The notes under the pieces are model-generated. The model worked only from the letters and a program-made list of their open reading frames with translations, ran no database searches and was not told the origin of the DNA. A stretch of DNA of 64,000 bases. Source: Amycolatopsis sp. FDAARGOS 1241. GTDB taxonomy: Bacteria > Actinomycetota > Actinomycetes > Mycobacteriales > Pseudonocardiaceae. A program made the position numbers and the translations under genes. Below are positions 1 through 9,076 of the stretch, piece by piece. Every line of letters starts with the position of its first letter. Position 1 is the stretch's first letter. The stretch covers positions 9,390,001 to 9,454,000 of the forward strand of contig NZ_CP069526.1 of NCBI RefSeq assembly GCF_016889705.1, read 5' to 3'.

Positions 1-1256
1 ACGATCACACCCCTGCCTGCGGACGCCACGCCGGCCGCCTGATCCCCGACGCCGAGGAGACCTACAGCTGCACCACCACGGCGGGCGCGACCGGCTTCAC
101 CAGCACCACGAGCGTCACCGGCACCGACCCGGCCCAACGCGCGGTGACGGCGTCCGCGCAGGCGTCGTTCGCCGTGCTGAAACCGAAGCTGACGCTGGCC
201 AAGCACGTCGACGGTGGCCCGTTCCGCCCCGGCGACTCGGTGCGGTTCGACGTTGTGCTCACCAACACCGGCGACACCGAACTGCACGACGTCCACGTCA
301 CCGATCCAGGCGCGCCCGAGTGCGCCCGCACGTTCGCGACGCTGCCGGTCAACGGCATCCGGCGCTACCCGTGCACGACGACCGCGGCCGGCACCGCCAT
401 CGACAGCACGCAGGTCACCGCCACACCGCTCCGCGGCACGCCGGTAATGACCACAGCCGACGCGAAGATCGACGTCATCCACCCGAACCTGGAGATCACG
501 AACGACCACCTCCGCCAGCCCATCCGCCCGGGCGACCCGGTCACCTACCTGACCACCGTCCGCAACACCGGCGACGCGACCCTGACCGACGTGATCGTTC
601 GCGCCGCCGACCCAACCTGCGCGTTCACCGTCAGCGAGCTTCCACCCGGCGAGACGACCGTTCGCGCCTGCACCCGCACCGTCCGCGTCGACCTCGTCGA
701 AGACACCACGGCCACCGCCCACGACCCCGCAGGCCACACGCTCACGGCGACGACCACCGCCACCACCGAGGTCATCGGCTCCGAGCCCGCCGTCGTCCCC
801 AGGAAAACACCGGCGAAGCCCGCCCTCGCTCTCACCGAAGAGGCCGACCCGACCGCGAATCCCGGCGACACCGTGACCTTCCTGGTCACCGCCACCAACA
901 CCGGCACCGCACCGCTCACGGTGCAGGGTCTCCGCCTCGACCCGGGCGACCACCGCGAATGGACTCGGACGGCCATCGCACCCCGAGCCGGCACACTCGC
1001 CGACAAGATCGCGGTCACGGCCCACCCGGACACACTGAGCGGTCAAGAATTCACCGAACACGCGCAGACCGTGGTGAAAATCGTCTCACCCGAGGCCCTC
1101 GCGAAGGCCCCGGCGGACCCCCTCCCCGGCCCCGATCCCGACCCCTGGATCTACGCCCTGAACAGCCTGTCCTTGCTCGCGGCCGGCGGCCTGTTCCTCC
1201 GCATCACCCGGCAGCCGCGGCCGGCATCGGGTGCGGCACGTCACCGGCGCCACTGA
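1..1256 (+). CDS. DUF11-repeat surface protein, C-terminal part
   Basis: The reading frame is open from the left edge, so the start lies outside the window. At least three Ig-like beta-sandwich repeats of about 100 residues are visible, each with a PGD-V-F/Y motif followed by NTGD or NTGT and a D-V-x-V segment, which is typical of DUF11 domains in actinobacterial cell-surface proteins. The C-terminus has a single hydrophobic stretch (starting PWIYALNSLS) followed by an Arg/His-rich tail, a membrane-anchor pattern without an LPXTG motif. An exported structural or adhesive role is inferred from the domain family; nothing shows a ligand. The next gene starts 57 bp downstream on the same strand. 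Confidence 0.75.
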   Translation, partial: DHTPACGRHAGRLIPDAEETYSCTTTAGATGFTSTTSVTGTDPAQRAVTASAQASFAVLKPKLTLAKHVDGGPFRPGDSVRFDVVLTNTGDTELHDVHVTDPGAPECARTFATLPVNGIRRYPCTTTAAGTAIDSTQVTATPLRGTPVMTTADAKIDVIHPNLEITNDHLRQPIRPGDPVTYLTTVRNTGDATLTDVIVRAADPTCAFTVSELPPGETTVRACTRTVRVDLVEDTTATAHDPAGHTLTATTTATTEVIGSEPAVVPRKTPAKPALALTEEADPTANPGDTVTFLVTATNTGTAPLTVQGLRLDPGDHREWTRTAIAPRAGTLADKIAVTAHPDTLSGQEFTEHAQTVVKIVSPEALAKAPADPLPGPDPDPWIYALNSLSLLAAGGLFLRITRQPRPASGAARHRRH

Positions 1257-1283
1257 CACGATCGAGCTCCGAACAGGAGTTCC

Positions 1284-1308
1284 CTCGAAGAGGTAAGCGA
1301 TCTTCGAG
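1284..1308 (+). promoter_or_regulatory. Inverted repeat touching the sugar porter ribosome-binding site
   Basis: CTCGAAGA (1284-1291) and TCTTCGAG (1301-1308) are perfect 8-bp arms separated by 9 bp. The right arm ends in the purine-rich GAGGAG that serves as the ribosome-binding site for the transporter starting at 1314. It could be a regulator's operator or an RNA hairpin that hides the ribosome-binding site; the sequence does not decide between them. Confidence 0.4.
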
Positions 1309-1313
1309 AGGAG

Positions 1314-2759
1314 TTGGTGGGGTCGTTGGCCGACGTCGTTTCCGGCGAACGAGCGGGCCGGCAGCACCTCGCCCACGTCGTGTTCATCGCGGGCGCGGCG
1401 GCCGTGGGCGGGTTCCTGTTCGGGTATGACAGCTCCAACATCAACGGTGCCGTGCTCGGCATCCAGAAGCACTTCGACGTCGGCGCGGCCGCCACGGGCC
1501 TCACCGTCTCGAGCGCCTTGATCGGCTCGGCCGTCGGCGCATGGTTCGGTGGGCTGCTGTCCGACCGCGTCGGCCGGATCCGCACGATGCAGATCGCCGC
1601 GATTCTGTTCCTGGTGAGCGCGCTGGGTGCGATGTTCCCGTTCGGCATCTGGGACCTCGCCCTGTGGCGGGTGGTCGGCGGGATCGCGATCGGTGTCGCG
1701 TCCGTGATCGGCCCGGCCTACATCGCGGAGGTCGCGCCACCCGCGTACCGCGGTCGGCTCGCGAGCCTGCAACAGCTGGCGATCGTGCTCGGCATCGGCG
1801 TTTCGGCACTGGTCAACTGGGTCGTCAAGGACGTCGCGCCCGCGCTGGCCGACGGCTCCCACGACCTCAACGGCTCGCTCGGCGGCCTCGAAGCGTGGCA
1901 GTGGATGCTCGGCGCGGCGGCCGTGCCAGCGGTGCTCTACTTCGTGCTCGCCTCGATCATCCCCGAGTCGCCGCACTACCTGCTCTCGATCGGCAAGGAC
2001 GCCAAGGCGCGCAAGGTCCTCGCCGACGTCGAAGGCGCGGCAGGCGAAGCCGATATCGATGCCAAACTCGCCGACATCCGCCGCGGCCTGCGCACCGAGC
2101 GGCGCTCGAAGGTGCGTGACGTCGTCGGCGGGAAGTTCGGCCTGCTGCCGGTGGTCTGGATCGGCATCGCGCTCGCCGCGTTCCAGCAGTTCGTGGGTAT
2201 CAACGTGATCTTCTACTACTCCGACACGTTGTGGCACTCGGTCGGCCAGAACACCGATTCGCTGCTGATCTCCATGGTCAGCCCGGTCATCAACATCATC
2301 GGCACGTTCATCGCGATCGCGTTCATCGACCGCGTCGGCCGGAAACCGCTGCTGCTCATCGGCTCGGTCGGCATGGCGATCGGGCTCGGCGTCGCGGCGA
2401 TCGCGTTCGGCAACGCGCAGACCGTGAACGGTGAGTTGAGTCTCCCCGGCGCTTGGGGACCGGTGGCGCTCGCGTTCGCGAACGTCTTCGTGATCTCGTT
2501 CGCGCTGTCGTGGGGCGTGATCTTGTGGGTGCTGCTCGGCGAGATGTTCCCGCTGCGCATCCGCGGTGCCGCGCTGGCCATCGGCACGGCCGCGAACTGG
2601 GTGGCGAACTGGCTGGTCACGGTGAGTTTCCCCAGCATGGCCGGCTGGAACCTGAGCACCACGTACTGGATCTACGCGGCCTTCGCCGTGCTGTCGATCC
2701 CGTTCGCGCTGAAGTTCATCCGCGAGACCAAGGGCACCGCGATCGAGGACGTTTCTTGA
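1314..2759 (+). CDS. Sugar porter family MFS transporter
   Basis: Twelve-helix major facilitator of the sugar porter family, an inner-membrane proton-sugar symporter or facilitator. Family signatures are present: GGFLFGYD in helix 1 (about residues 32-39), DRVGRIR after helix 2 (about 83), PESPHYL at the central loop (about 216), QQFVGINVIFYY in helix 7 (about 290) and DRVGRK after helix 8 (about 338). Length (481 aa) is normal. The start is TTG at 1314 or GTG at 1317, directly after GAGAGGAG. The substrate cannot be told; xylose, glucose, arabinose and inositol porters share these motifs. It stands alone, and an inverted repeat at 1284-1308 touches its ribosome-binding site. Confidence 0.9.
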   Translation: MVGSLADVVSGERAGRQHLAHVVFIAGAAAVGGFLFGYDSSNINGAVLGIQKHFDVGAAATGLTVSSALIGSAVGAWFGGLLSDRVGRIRTMQIAAILFLVSALGAMFPFGIWDLALWRVVGGIAIGVASVIGPAYIAEVAPPAYRGRLASLQQLAIVLGIGVSALVNWVVKDVAPALADGSHDLNGSLGGLEAWQWMLGAAAVPAVLYFVLASIIPESPHYLLSIGKDAKARKVLADVEGAAGEADIDAKLADIRRGLRTERRSKVRDVVGGKFGLLPVVWIGIALAAFQQFVGINVIFYYSDTLWHSVGQNTDSLLISMVSPVINIIGTFIAIAFIDRVGRKPLLLIGSVGMAIGLGVAAIAFGNAQTVNGELSLPGAWGPVALAFANVFVISFALSWGVILWVLLGEMFPLRIRGAALAIGTAANWVANWLVTVSFPSMAGWNLSTTYWIYAAFAVLSIPFALKFIRETKGTAIEDVS

Positions 2760-2841
2760 TCATTTCCGGAGCTTGATCGAGCACCGTGCTGCGCCTTTCG
2801 GGGGTAACGGTCGTAATCGGTTCGTGATACGTTCCACGCCC

Positions 2842-3612
2842 GTGTCCCCCATTGGTGCGCGCGGTCGTGTGGTTTTGGTGTCCCTGAGTGTCCTTCTCGG
2901 CGGGTTCTCCGCCGCTGGGGGGACCCTCTGGCTCCACGACAGACCCAGCGCGGCCACGCTCAGTAGCGTTGCCGCAGACCGGCCCGACCCGTTGGGTGGC
3001 GTGCCGCCGGTGGATCCCTACGCAAAGCAGCCGGCGTCTTCCACTCCCGGCGCAACCCCGGCCCCTCGGCCGAGCGGCGCTCCGTCACCCGGCACCCCTG
3101 ACGGCTCCACGGCGCCGGCCACCCCGCCGCCCGCCGCCCCGGATCCGGCGTCCACGACCGCACCGGACCCCGCAAGCCCCGCGCAGAACCCGCCGGCGCC
3201 ACCCGCTCCCCCGAAGCCGCCCGGGCAAGGTCGCGGCAACAACCCGTCGATGACCGGGCAGGTCGTCGACCTCGTCAACAAGGAGCGCGCGAAGGCCGGC
3301 TGCGCCCCGGTCGACGAGGAGTCCCACCTTGACACGGCCGCGCAGGACCACAGCGACGACATGTCCGCGCGCAACTACTTCTCCCACGACACACCCGAAG
3401 GCAAACACTTCGACGAGCGCATCCGCGACGCCGGCTACGACAAACCGGGCGCCGAGAACATCGCGAAGGGCGCCACGAGCGCCAAGCAGGTGATGCAGCT
3501 GTGGATGAACTCCAGCGGCCACCGCGCGAACATCCTCAACTGCCAGCTGACGAAACTCGGTGTCGGGGTGAACACCAGCGGCTGGTACTGGACGCAGGAC
3601 TTCGGCTACTGA
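2842..3612 (+). CDS. Secreted CAP (SCP/PR1) domain protein
   Basis: The protein begins with a basic N-terminus and one hydrophobic segment (VVLVSLSVLLGGFSAAGG), a signal peptide or anchor. A long Pro/Ala/Thr-rich linker follows, then a CAP domain of about 120 residues. CAP hallmarks are VNKERAKAGC, a histidine in the AAQDHSDDM segment, NYFSHD, GENIAKG and the SSGHRANIL segment near the C-terminus, giving the two-His, two-Glu cavity of the family. The reaction is unknown; bacterial CAP proteins are extracytoplasmic and some bind lipids or peptides. I chose GTG at 2842 because it places the signal peptide at the N-terminus; GTG at 2824 is also possible. The 3' end overlaps the convergent CDF gene by 7 bp. 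Confidence 0.8.
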   Translation: MSPIGARGRVVLVSLSVLLGGFSAAGGTLWLHDRPSAATLSSVAADRPDPLGGVPPVDPYAKQPASSTPGATPAPRPSGAPSPGTPDGSTAPATPPPAAPDPASTTAPDPASPAQNPPAPPAPPKPPGQGRGNNPSMTGQVVDLVNKERAKAGCAPVDEESHLDTAAQDHSDDMSARNYFSHDTPEGKHFDERIRDAGYDKPGAENIAKGATSAKQVMQLWMNSSGHRANILNCQLTKLGVGVNTSGWYWTQDFGY

Positions 3613-4610
3613 TGTTCCTCGATCGGGCGGGTGCTCAAATCGCCGTAGCGCGCGAGCACGGTCGCCCGCAGCTTCGGGTCGCTGCGTGGCACGGGCTCGA
3701 TGAACACCTCGGTGACGTCGTGGAACTTCGCCGTCAGCTCGTCGGCCAGGCGCACGCAGGCGGACTCGACGTCGGCCGCGCCGAGTGAATCGTCGAAGTC
3801 GACGCGGCCGCACACCAGGACGTGGTCGGTGCCCATGAGCATCGTCTGCAGGTCCACCACGTCCTCGATCTCGGGCGCCGCCTTGAGGTGGTCACGCACC
3901 CCGCGCACGATCCGCGGGTCGGCCTGGCGACCGATGAGCAGGCCGCGGTTGGTCCGGCCCAGCAGATACGCCACGAAGGCGAGCAACACGCCGATGAGGA
4001 TCGACGCGAGCCCGTCCCACAGCGACGAACCCGTGAGCTGATGCAACCCAAGGCCGGCGAACGCGAGCAGCAGACCGGTCAGCGCCGCGGAGTCCTCGAA
4101 CAGCACGGTCTTCGGCGCGGGATCGTCGATCATGCGCAGGTAGGTGAAGAACGAGCGGCGCTCGGCCCTCGACTCCTTGCGCACCTGGCGAATCGCCTGC
4201 AGCCACGAGATTCCCTCGAGCACGAACGCCACGGCGAGCACGCCGTAACCGACGATCGGGCTGGTCTGCTCCTTCGGCTCACCGAAGACCGTCGTGAAGC
4301 CCTCGTACAGCGCGAACATCGCGCCGGAGGCGAAGATCGAGACGGCCGCGAGCAGCGACCAGAAGTAGCGCTCCTTGCCGTACCCGAACGGGTGCATCCT
4401 GTCCGCCGGGCGCTCCGATCGCTTCAGCGCCGTGAGGAGCAGGACTTCGGTGATCGTGTCGGCCACCGAGTGCGCGGCTTCCGACAACATCGCGCCCGAC
4501 CCGGTGATGATGCCGGCGATCAGCTTCAGGACCGCGATCGCCAGGTTCACACCGCCGGCCAGCAGCACGGTCAGAGTGCTCTCGCCGCCCGCTCCTTCTT
4601 GCTCGCTCAC
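3606..4610 (-). CDS. Cation diffusion facilitator family transporter
   Basis: Membrane exporter of divalent metals (Zn, Co, Fe or Mn) driven by protons. The sequence has the CDF N-terminal segment with GSGAMLSEAAHSVADT (the SEAxHSxxD metal-site motif of helix 2), the HPFGYGKERYFW motif between helices 2 and 3, and a second site in helix 5 (FEDSAALTGLLLA). The C-terminal cytoplasmic domain (about residues 240-334) has the ferredoxin-like fold pattern with VVDLQTMLMG. Length 334 aa is normal. Start is GTG at 4610. It converges on the CAP gene, overlapping by 7 bp. Metal specificity cannot be read from the sequence. Confidence 0.9.
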   Translation of the reverse strand: MSEQEGAGGESTLTVLLAGGVNLAIAVLKLIAGIITGSGAMLSEAAHSVADTITEVLLLTALKRSERPADRMHPFGYGKERYFWSLLAAVSIFASGAMFALYEGFTTVFGEPKEQTSPIVGYGVLAVAFVLEGISWLQAIRQVRKESRAERRSFFTYLRMIDDPAPKTVLFEDSAALTGLLLAFAGLGLHQLTGSSLWDGLASILIGVLLAFVAYLLGRTNRGLLIGRQADPRIVRGVRDHLKAAPEIEDVVDLQTMLMGTDHVLVCGRVDFDDSLGAADVESACVRLADELTAKFHDVTEVFIEPVPRSDPKLRATVLARYGDLSTRPIEEHQ

Positions 4611-4638
4611 GGGCAGAAGGGTAGCCCGCGAGCAGGGT

Positions 4639-5169
4639 TCACAACCGCTGGAGACCCGAGAGCACCCGCTCCATCAACGCGACCGCCGGCCGCCCGTCTT
4701 CCTTGGGCCGCGGCGCGTGGATCGTCACGAGGCCGAGTTCGGCCAGATCGTCGAGCAGGACCCGGGCCACGCCCAGCGGCACGCTCAGCGTCGCGGCCAC
4801 CTCGGCGACCGACCGCGGGTAGAGGCACAGCGACCGCACGATCCGGAACTCGCCCTTCACGTGCGGCGCGTTCCAGCGCGGGTCCTCCGCGTTTGCCTTC
4901 ACGAGCGCTTCGATCGCGAGATTGCGCCGCGCCTGCGTGCGCCCGCGCGTGAGCACGTACGGCCGCACCAGCGTCCGCGGCCCCGGAACGGGCGAGGGGT
5001 CAGCGACCCAGCCGTCCCCCGCCACGGGCTCGCCCGCGAACTCCTCCGGCGCCTCCGTGGGCCACGCCGGCTCCGCCTGGCGGCCTGGGACCACGGTGAC
5101 CCGCGCGGCCTGCGGAAAGGGCGTCCCCCGGTGGCCGGTCGTGCTCGGTGCGCGATACCCGTTCACCAC
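4639..5169 (-). CDS. DUF742 protein (CvnC-like), orphan
   Basis: The C-terminal 110 residues match DUF742: R-x-LVRPYVLTRGRT, then a winged-helix-like part with EFRIVRSLCLYPRSVAEVAATLSVPLGVARVLLDDLAE split over two helices. This family is the third component (CvnC) of actinobacterial conservons, which couple a sensor kinase and a roadblock protein to a small GTPase. The usual partners CvnA, CvnB and CvnD are absent here, so this copy is an orphan. The first 60 residues are Pro/Gly-rich linker. Tandem GTG codons at 5169 and 5166 follow an AGGGGA ribosome-binding site; either may be used. Confidence 0.8.
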   Translation of the reverse strand: MVNGYRAPSTTGHRGTPFPQAARVTVVPGRQAEPAWPTEAPEEFAGEPVAGDGWVADPSPVPGPRTLVRPYVLTRGRTQARRNLAIEALVKANAEDPRWNAPHVKGEFRIVRSLCLYPRSVAEVAATLSVPLGVARVLLDDLAELGLVTIHAPRPKEDGRPAVALMERVLSGLQRL

Positions 5170-5511
5170 TGCGCGTCCCCTTTTCCGGTCGCCGAATTCC
5201 GTCCCCGCGAGCGGCGCTGGTCACGAGCATGCGAAGAGTACGCTCGTTCTCCCGCTTGTCGCCGTCAATGTGACGTACTCCAAATAGCCGGTTCGGAAAA
5301 TGTCGTGGAAAACGTTTTCGGCGCGGTTCCGGCACGTGCGTACGCTTTCTGTCAAACGGTTACCGCAATTCGAGGGCAGTTACCCGCGAGTATGGCAAGA
5401 GGGTGCCCGCCTGGCGTTTTCGGTGAGTGGGCGGCGGTGTCGGGGCTCTCTTTCCGCGCATGAACGAGCACGCGCGGTGAGAGCTCTGGTCACGGCCCGA
5501 GACTGAAAGAA
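5170..5511. other. Gene-free spacer upstream of the DUF742 gene
   Basis: About 340 bp with somewhat lower GC than its surroundings and no credible gene in either strand. It must hold the promoter of the DUF742 gene, read leftward. A small palindrome, AAAACGTTTT, lies near 5310-5319. No repeat, RNA gene or mobile element is recognised. Confidence 0.4.
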
Positions 5512-5553
5512 AACGCCTCTCCCCCGACCGGTCAAGATCGCGGAAGAGGCGTT
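5512..5553 (-). terminator. Intrinsic terminator of the EtfD gene
   Basis: AACGCCTCT (5512-5520) pairs with AGAGGCGTT (5545-5553). Read on the minus strand the hairpin is followed by TTTTCTTT, the layout of a rho-independent terminator, and it lies just after the stop codon at 5572. Confidence 0.7.
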
Positions 5554-5571
5554 CACCTCAGTTCGAAATGC

Positions 5572-7866
5572 TTATTTGTCCTCATCCGGCAGCGGCGTCC
5601 CGGTCGGCGTCTCGTCGGTCCGCACGTCGGGCTCGGCCGTCAGGTCGGTGTCCGACTCGCCCTCCAGAGAAGGGGCACCCACGGCCACCAGCGCCGGCTC
5701 CGGCTTGCGCTTCACGGCCGTCAGCAGCAGCTGGGCAACGTCGACGACCTCCACCCGCTCGCCGGCCAGCCCGTCGCTCTGGCGGGCCGTGACGCCGTCC
5801 GTGAGCATCACGCGGCAGAACGGGCAGCCCGTGGCGATCTTGGACGGGGCGGTGCCCAGCGCTTCGTCCACGCGGTCCACGTTGATGCGCTTGCCGATCT
5901 TCTCCTCCATCCACATGCGCGCGCCGCCGGCGCCGCAGCACATGGAGCGATCGCCGTGGCGGGGCATCTCGCGCAGGGTGGCACCCGAGGCGCCGACGAG
6001 CTCGCGGGGCGCGTCGTACACCTTGTTGTGGCGGCCGAGGTAGCACGGGTCGTGGTAGGTGACGTCCTCGGCGATCGGCGCGACGGGCGTCAGGTACTTC
6101 TCGCGCACCAGGCGGTTGAGCAGCTGCGTGTGGTGCACGACGTCGAACTGGCCGCCCAGCTCCGGGTACTCGTTGGCGAGCGTGTTGAAGCAGTGCGCGC
6201 ACGTCACGACGACCTTGCGCGCCTTGCGCTCGCGACCCTCGAACACCGAGTTCAGGACCTCGACGTTCTGCTGCGCCAGCATCTGGAACAGGAACTCGTT
6301 GCCCGCGCGGCGCGCCGGGTCACCGGTGCAGGACTCCTCCGAGCCCAGCACGGTGTACTTCACTCCCGCGATGTGCAGCAGCTCGGCGACGGCGCGCGTG
6401 GTCTTCTTCGCGCGGTCCTCGAACGCGCCGGCGCAGCCGACCCAGAACAGGTACTCCGCGTCGCCGAGGTCGCCGTCGAACACCGGGACCTCGAAGTCGA
6501 GGTCTTCCGTCCACTGGAGACGGTCCTTGGCGTTCTGCCCCCACGGGTTGCCCTTGTTCTCCAGGTTCTTGAACATGCCGTTCAGCTCGGTGGGGAACGA
6601 CGACTCGATCATCACCTGGTAGCGGCGCATGTCCACGATGTGGTCCACGTGCTCGATGTCCACCGGGCACTGCTCCACGCACGCACCGCAGCTGGTGCAG
6701 GACCAGAGCACGTCGGGGTCGATCACACCGCCGTCGTCGCCGATCAGCGGGCGCTCCGACTCGGCGATGGCGAGCACGTCGATGCCCGCGTACATGTTGT
6801 CGCCGGACAGACCCACTTCATCGCCGGCCATGTCGCGCTTGCCGCCGGCCAGCAGGTACGGAGCCTTGGCGTAGGCGTGGTCACGCAGTTGCGTGATCAG
6901 CAGCTTCGGCGACAGCGGCTTGCCCGTGTTCCACGCGGGGCACTGCGACTGGCAGCGGCCGCACTCCGTGCACGTGGAGAAGTCGAGCCAGCCCTTCCAG
7001 CTGAAGTCCTCGACCTTGCCGACACCGAACGTGTCCTCGTCGGGGTCGGCCTCCTCGAGGTCGAGCACCTTGCCGCCCGACATCATCGGCTTCAGCGCGC
7101 CGAGGGCGACGCCGCCGTCGTCCTCGCGCTTGAAGTAGATGTTGAAGAACGCGCTGAAGCGGTGCCAGGCGATGCCCATGGTCATCGTCCGGGCCACGAC
7201 GATCAGCCACACCGTGGCGCTCATCAGCTTGATGAACGCGAACACCGACACCAGCGCGGGGCTCGCGGGCAGGACCCAGCTCAGCGGGTCGGACACGAAG
7301 GCAGCCCAGACCGGGGTCTCGTGCACGTTCATCGCTGCCTTCGCGGCGCGCACGCCGATGATGCCGACGCCCTCGATGATCACCACGGCCTCGACGAAGT
7401 AGGCCCACGCGAAGTTCGAGCCCGCGAAGCGCGACATGCGGTCGGCGCGGCGCGGGTGGTTGGCCTGGCGGATGAACACGAGCCCGAAGCCGCCCACGAT
7501 CGTGGCGACGCCGAGCAGCTCCATGAGCAGGCTCCACACCGACCAGTCCTCGAGCACCGGCCAGCCCCACGTCGGCACGAAGACCTCGCCGTAGGCCTCG
7601 AACAGCGCGAGCGACCCGATGAGGAAGCCCCACATCACCATCCAGTGCCACGGGGCGACCTGGCGGAACTTCGCCATGCGCGTGTGCGCGGCGAACTCCT
7701 TGATCAACGTGCCGAGCCGCGGGAGGAACGGTCCGTTGCGGGTCGGGTCGGGCTGGCCGAGCCGGATCACCCGCACGAAGCGGGCGATGGTGGCGATGAA
7801 CATTCCCCAGGCGACGATGCCCAGGAGGACGGAGATCCCCCCGAGCGTCAGCTGTACAGCGCCCAT
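5572..7866 (-). CDS. etfD: EtfD-like membrane iron-sulfur reductase
   Basis: Membrane protein of 764 aa. The first 250 residues hold about six hydrophobic helices of a cytochrome b/NarI-like domain. Two ferredoxin clusters follow, CTECGRCQSQCP near residue 294 and CTSCGACVEQCP near 387. Two CCG-type cysteine-rich domains come next, including SCTGDPARRAGNE, DPCYLGRHNKVYD and MCCGAGGARMW. This is the heterodisulfide-reductase-like architecture of M. tuberculosis Rv0338c (EtfD), which takes electrons from electron-transfer flavoprotein during fatty-acid beta-oxidation and passes them to the quinone pool. ATG at 7866 follows GAAAGG; an upstream in-frame extension lacks a ribosome-binding site. 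The 80-residue C-terminal tail is acidic and variable. Confidence 0.88.
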   Translation of the reverse strand: MGAVQLTLGGISVLLGIVAWGMFIATIARFVRVIRLGQPDPTRNGPFLPRLGTLIKEFAAHTRMAKFRQVAPWHWMVMWGFLIGSLALFEAYGEVFVPTWGWPVLEDWSVWSLLMELLGVATIVGGFGLVFIRQANHPRRADRMSRFAGSNFAWAYFVEAVVIIEGVGIIGVRAAKAAMNVHETPVWAAFVSDPLSWVLPASPALVSVFAFIKLMSATVWLIVVARTMTMGIAWHRFSAFFNIYFKREDDGGVALGALKPMMSGGKVLDLEEADPDEDTFGVGKVEDFSWKGWLDFSTCTECGRCQSQCPAWNTGKPLSPKLLITQLRDHAYAKAPYLLAGGKRDMAGDEVGLSGDNMYAGIDVLAIAESERPLIGDDGGVIDPDVLWSCTSCGACVEQCPVDIEHVDHIVDMRRYQVMIESSFPTELNGMFKNLENKGNPWGQNAKDRLQWTEDLDFEVPVFDGDLGDAEYLFWVGCAGAFEDRAKKTTRAVAELLHIAGVKYTVLGSEESCTGDPARRAGNEFLFQMLAQQNVEVLNSVFEGRERKARKVVVTCAHCFNTLANEYPELGGQFDVVHHTQLLNRLVREKYLTPVAPIAEDVTYHDPCYLGRHNKVYDAPRELVGASGATLREMPRHGDRSMCCGAGGARMWMEEKIGKRINVDRVDEALGTAPSKIATGCPFCRVMLTDGVTARQSDGLAGERVEVVDVAQLLLTAVKRKPEPALVAVGAPSLEGESDTDLTAEPDVRTDETPTGTPLPDEDK

Positions 7867-8047
7867 CGTCGGGTGCCTTTCGTCCGGTGTGGTGGTGCCG
7901 GAGTCTGTGCGCGGGTCACAGCCCCGGTGCCGAGCAGGGTAACGCTTCTTACTGATGGGTAACTGGTCGGCGAGGCCCAAGTCCCACCGATGTGGTGCAC
8001 GCCTCGCTGGCTAGTGGGACGATCGTTCAGGTAGTAGTTTCGTGTCC

Positions 8048-8374
8048 ATGGGTGCTTACTTGTACCTCGCTTTGGCGATCGCCGCAGAAGTGACCGCCAC
8101 TGTCTCGCTCAAGCTCTCCGACGGGTTCTCCGAAGTGCTCCCGTCGGTGCTGGTCGCGGTGGGATACGGGGTGGCGTTCTTCGCGCTGTCGCGCGTGCTG
8201 AAGCTGGGGTTGCCGATCGGCGTCGCATACGCGGTGTGGGCGGCCGCCGGCGTCGCGCTCGTCGCGATCATCGGGGTGCTGTTCCTCAAGGAACCGATCA
8301 ACCTCGTGATGGTCGGCGGTTTGGTACTCGTGATCGGCGGGGTGGTGCTCATCGAAGTCGGGAGCAGCCAGTGA
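8048..8374 (+). CDS. SMR family multidrug efflux protein
   Basis: Small four-helix exporter of 108 aa that works as an antiparallel dimer and exchanges protons for lipophilic cations. It has the conserved membrane-embedded glutamate in helix 1 (AIAAEVTATVSLKLSDGF, Glu about residue 13) and the helix-4 pattern VMVGGLVLVIGGVVL. It resembles mycobacterial Mmr. ATG at 8048 is chosen because homologous proteins begin Met-x-x-Tyr-Leu-Tyr-Leu. It overlaps the following TetR gene by 4 bp (GTGA), so the pair is translationally coupled and the regulator probably controls it. Confidence 0.9.
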   Translation: MGAYLYLALAIAAEVTATVSLKLSDGFSEVLPSVLVAVGYGVAFFALSRVLKLGLPIGVAYAVWAAAGVALVAIIGVLFLKEPINLVMVGGLVLVIGGVVLIEVGSSQ

Positions 8375-8931
8375 AGATCCAGGTCGACGGACGCAAGGCG
8401 CGTGGCGAGAAGCGGCGCGCGGAGATCATCGAGGCCACCCTGCGGGTGATCGAGCGCGACGGCGTCGCCGGCGTCACGCACCGCACGGTGGCGGCCGAGG
8501 CCGACGTGCCCACCGCGTCGACCACCTACCACTTCGCCTCGCTCGACGACCTGCTCGTGGCCACGCTCATCTCGTGCGCGCGCGACATGGCCACCGAGGT
8601 GTACTGGATGATCGACCGCGCCCGCTCACGCGGCAGCCGCGGCGCCGAGGAGGTGGCCGGTCTGCTCGCGGAGGCGCTCGGGCCGCGCCGCGGGCGCACC
8701 ATGGCGGAGTACGAGCTGTACCTGCTTGCCGCGCGCAAACCAGAGCTGCGCCCGGCCGCGCGGCGCTGGCTCGACGTGCTGACGTCCATGGTCCGCCACG
8801 ACGACGAGATCGCGTTCCGCGTTTTCCTCGCCGGCATCGACGGCCTGCTGATCCAGGGGCTGATCGACGACGAACCGCCGTCGGCCGACGAGCTGCGGCC
8901 CGTGGTGGACTACCTGCTCAAGCCGCGCTGA
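8371..8931 (+). CDS. TetR family regulator of the SMR exporter
   Basis: 186 aa. The N-terminal TetR DNA-binding domain (residues about 12-60) is clear: RAEIIEATLRVIERDGVAG, then VTHRTVAAEADVPTASTTYHF, the helix-turn-helix with its terminal YHF. The C-terminal part is an all-helical ligand domain. Start is GTG at 8371, inside the stop codon of the SMR gene, so the two are co-transcribed. The usual role would be to repress the exporter and be released by its substrates; that is inferred from the arrangement. The end of the gene is followed by 145 bp of non-coding DNA. Confidence 0.88.
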   Translation: MKIQVDGRKARGEKRRAEIIEATLRVIERDGVAGVTHRTVAAEADVPTASTTYHFASLDDLLVATLISCARDMATEVYWMIDRARSRGSRGAEEVAGLLAEALGPRRGRTMAEYELYLLAARKPELRPAARRWLDVLTSMVRHDDEIAFRVFLAGIDGLLIQGLIDDEPPSADELRPVVDYLLKPR

Positions 8932-9076
8932 CTGTGTTGCCGGTTACCAATCCGACCACAGTCACGGCGGGCACGGCCAGCCAACCGCGGTTACGTCCGG
9001 TTGCGGGCCCGCCTGCTTTTGGCCGGATTGGTAACTCCGGTGCGGCGGTTTCGTGGGTTCGGCTAGCTTGCGGGAC

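Noticed and set aside
62..358. 98-aa minus-strand frame at the left edge
   Set aside because: Antisense to the DUF11 protein whose beta-sandwich repeats are clear.
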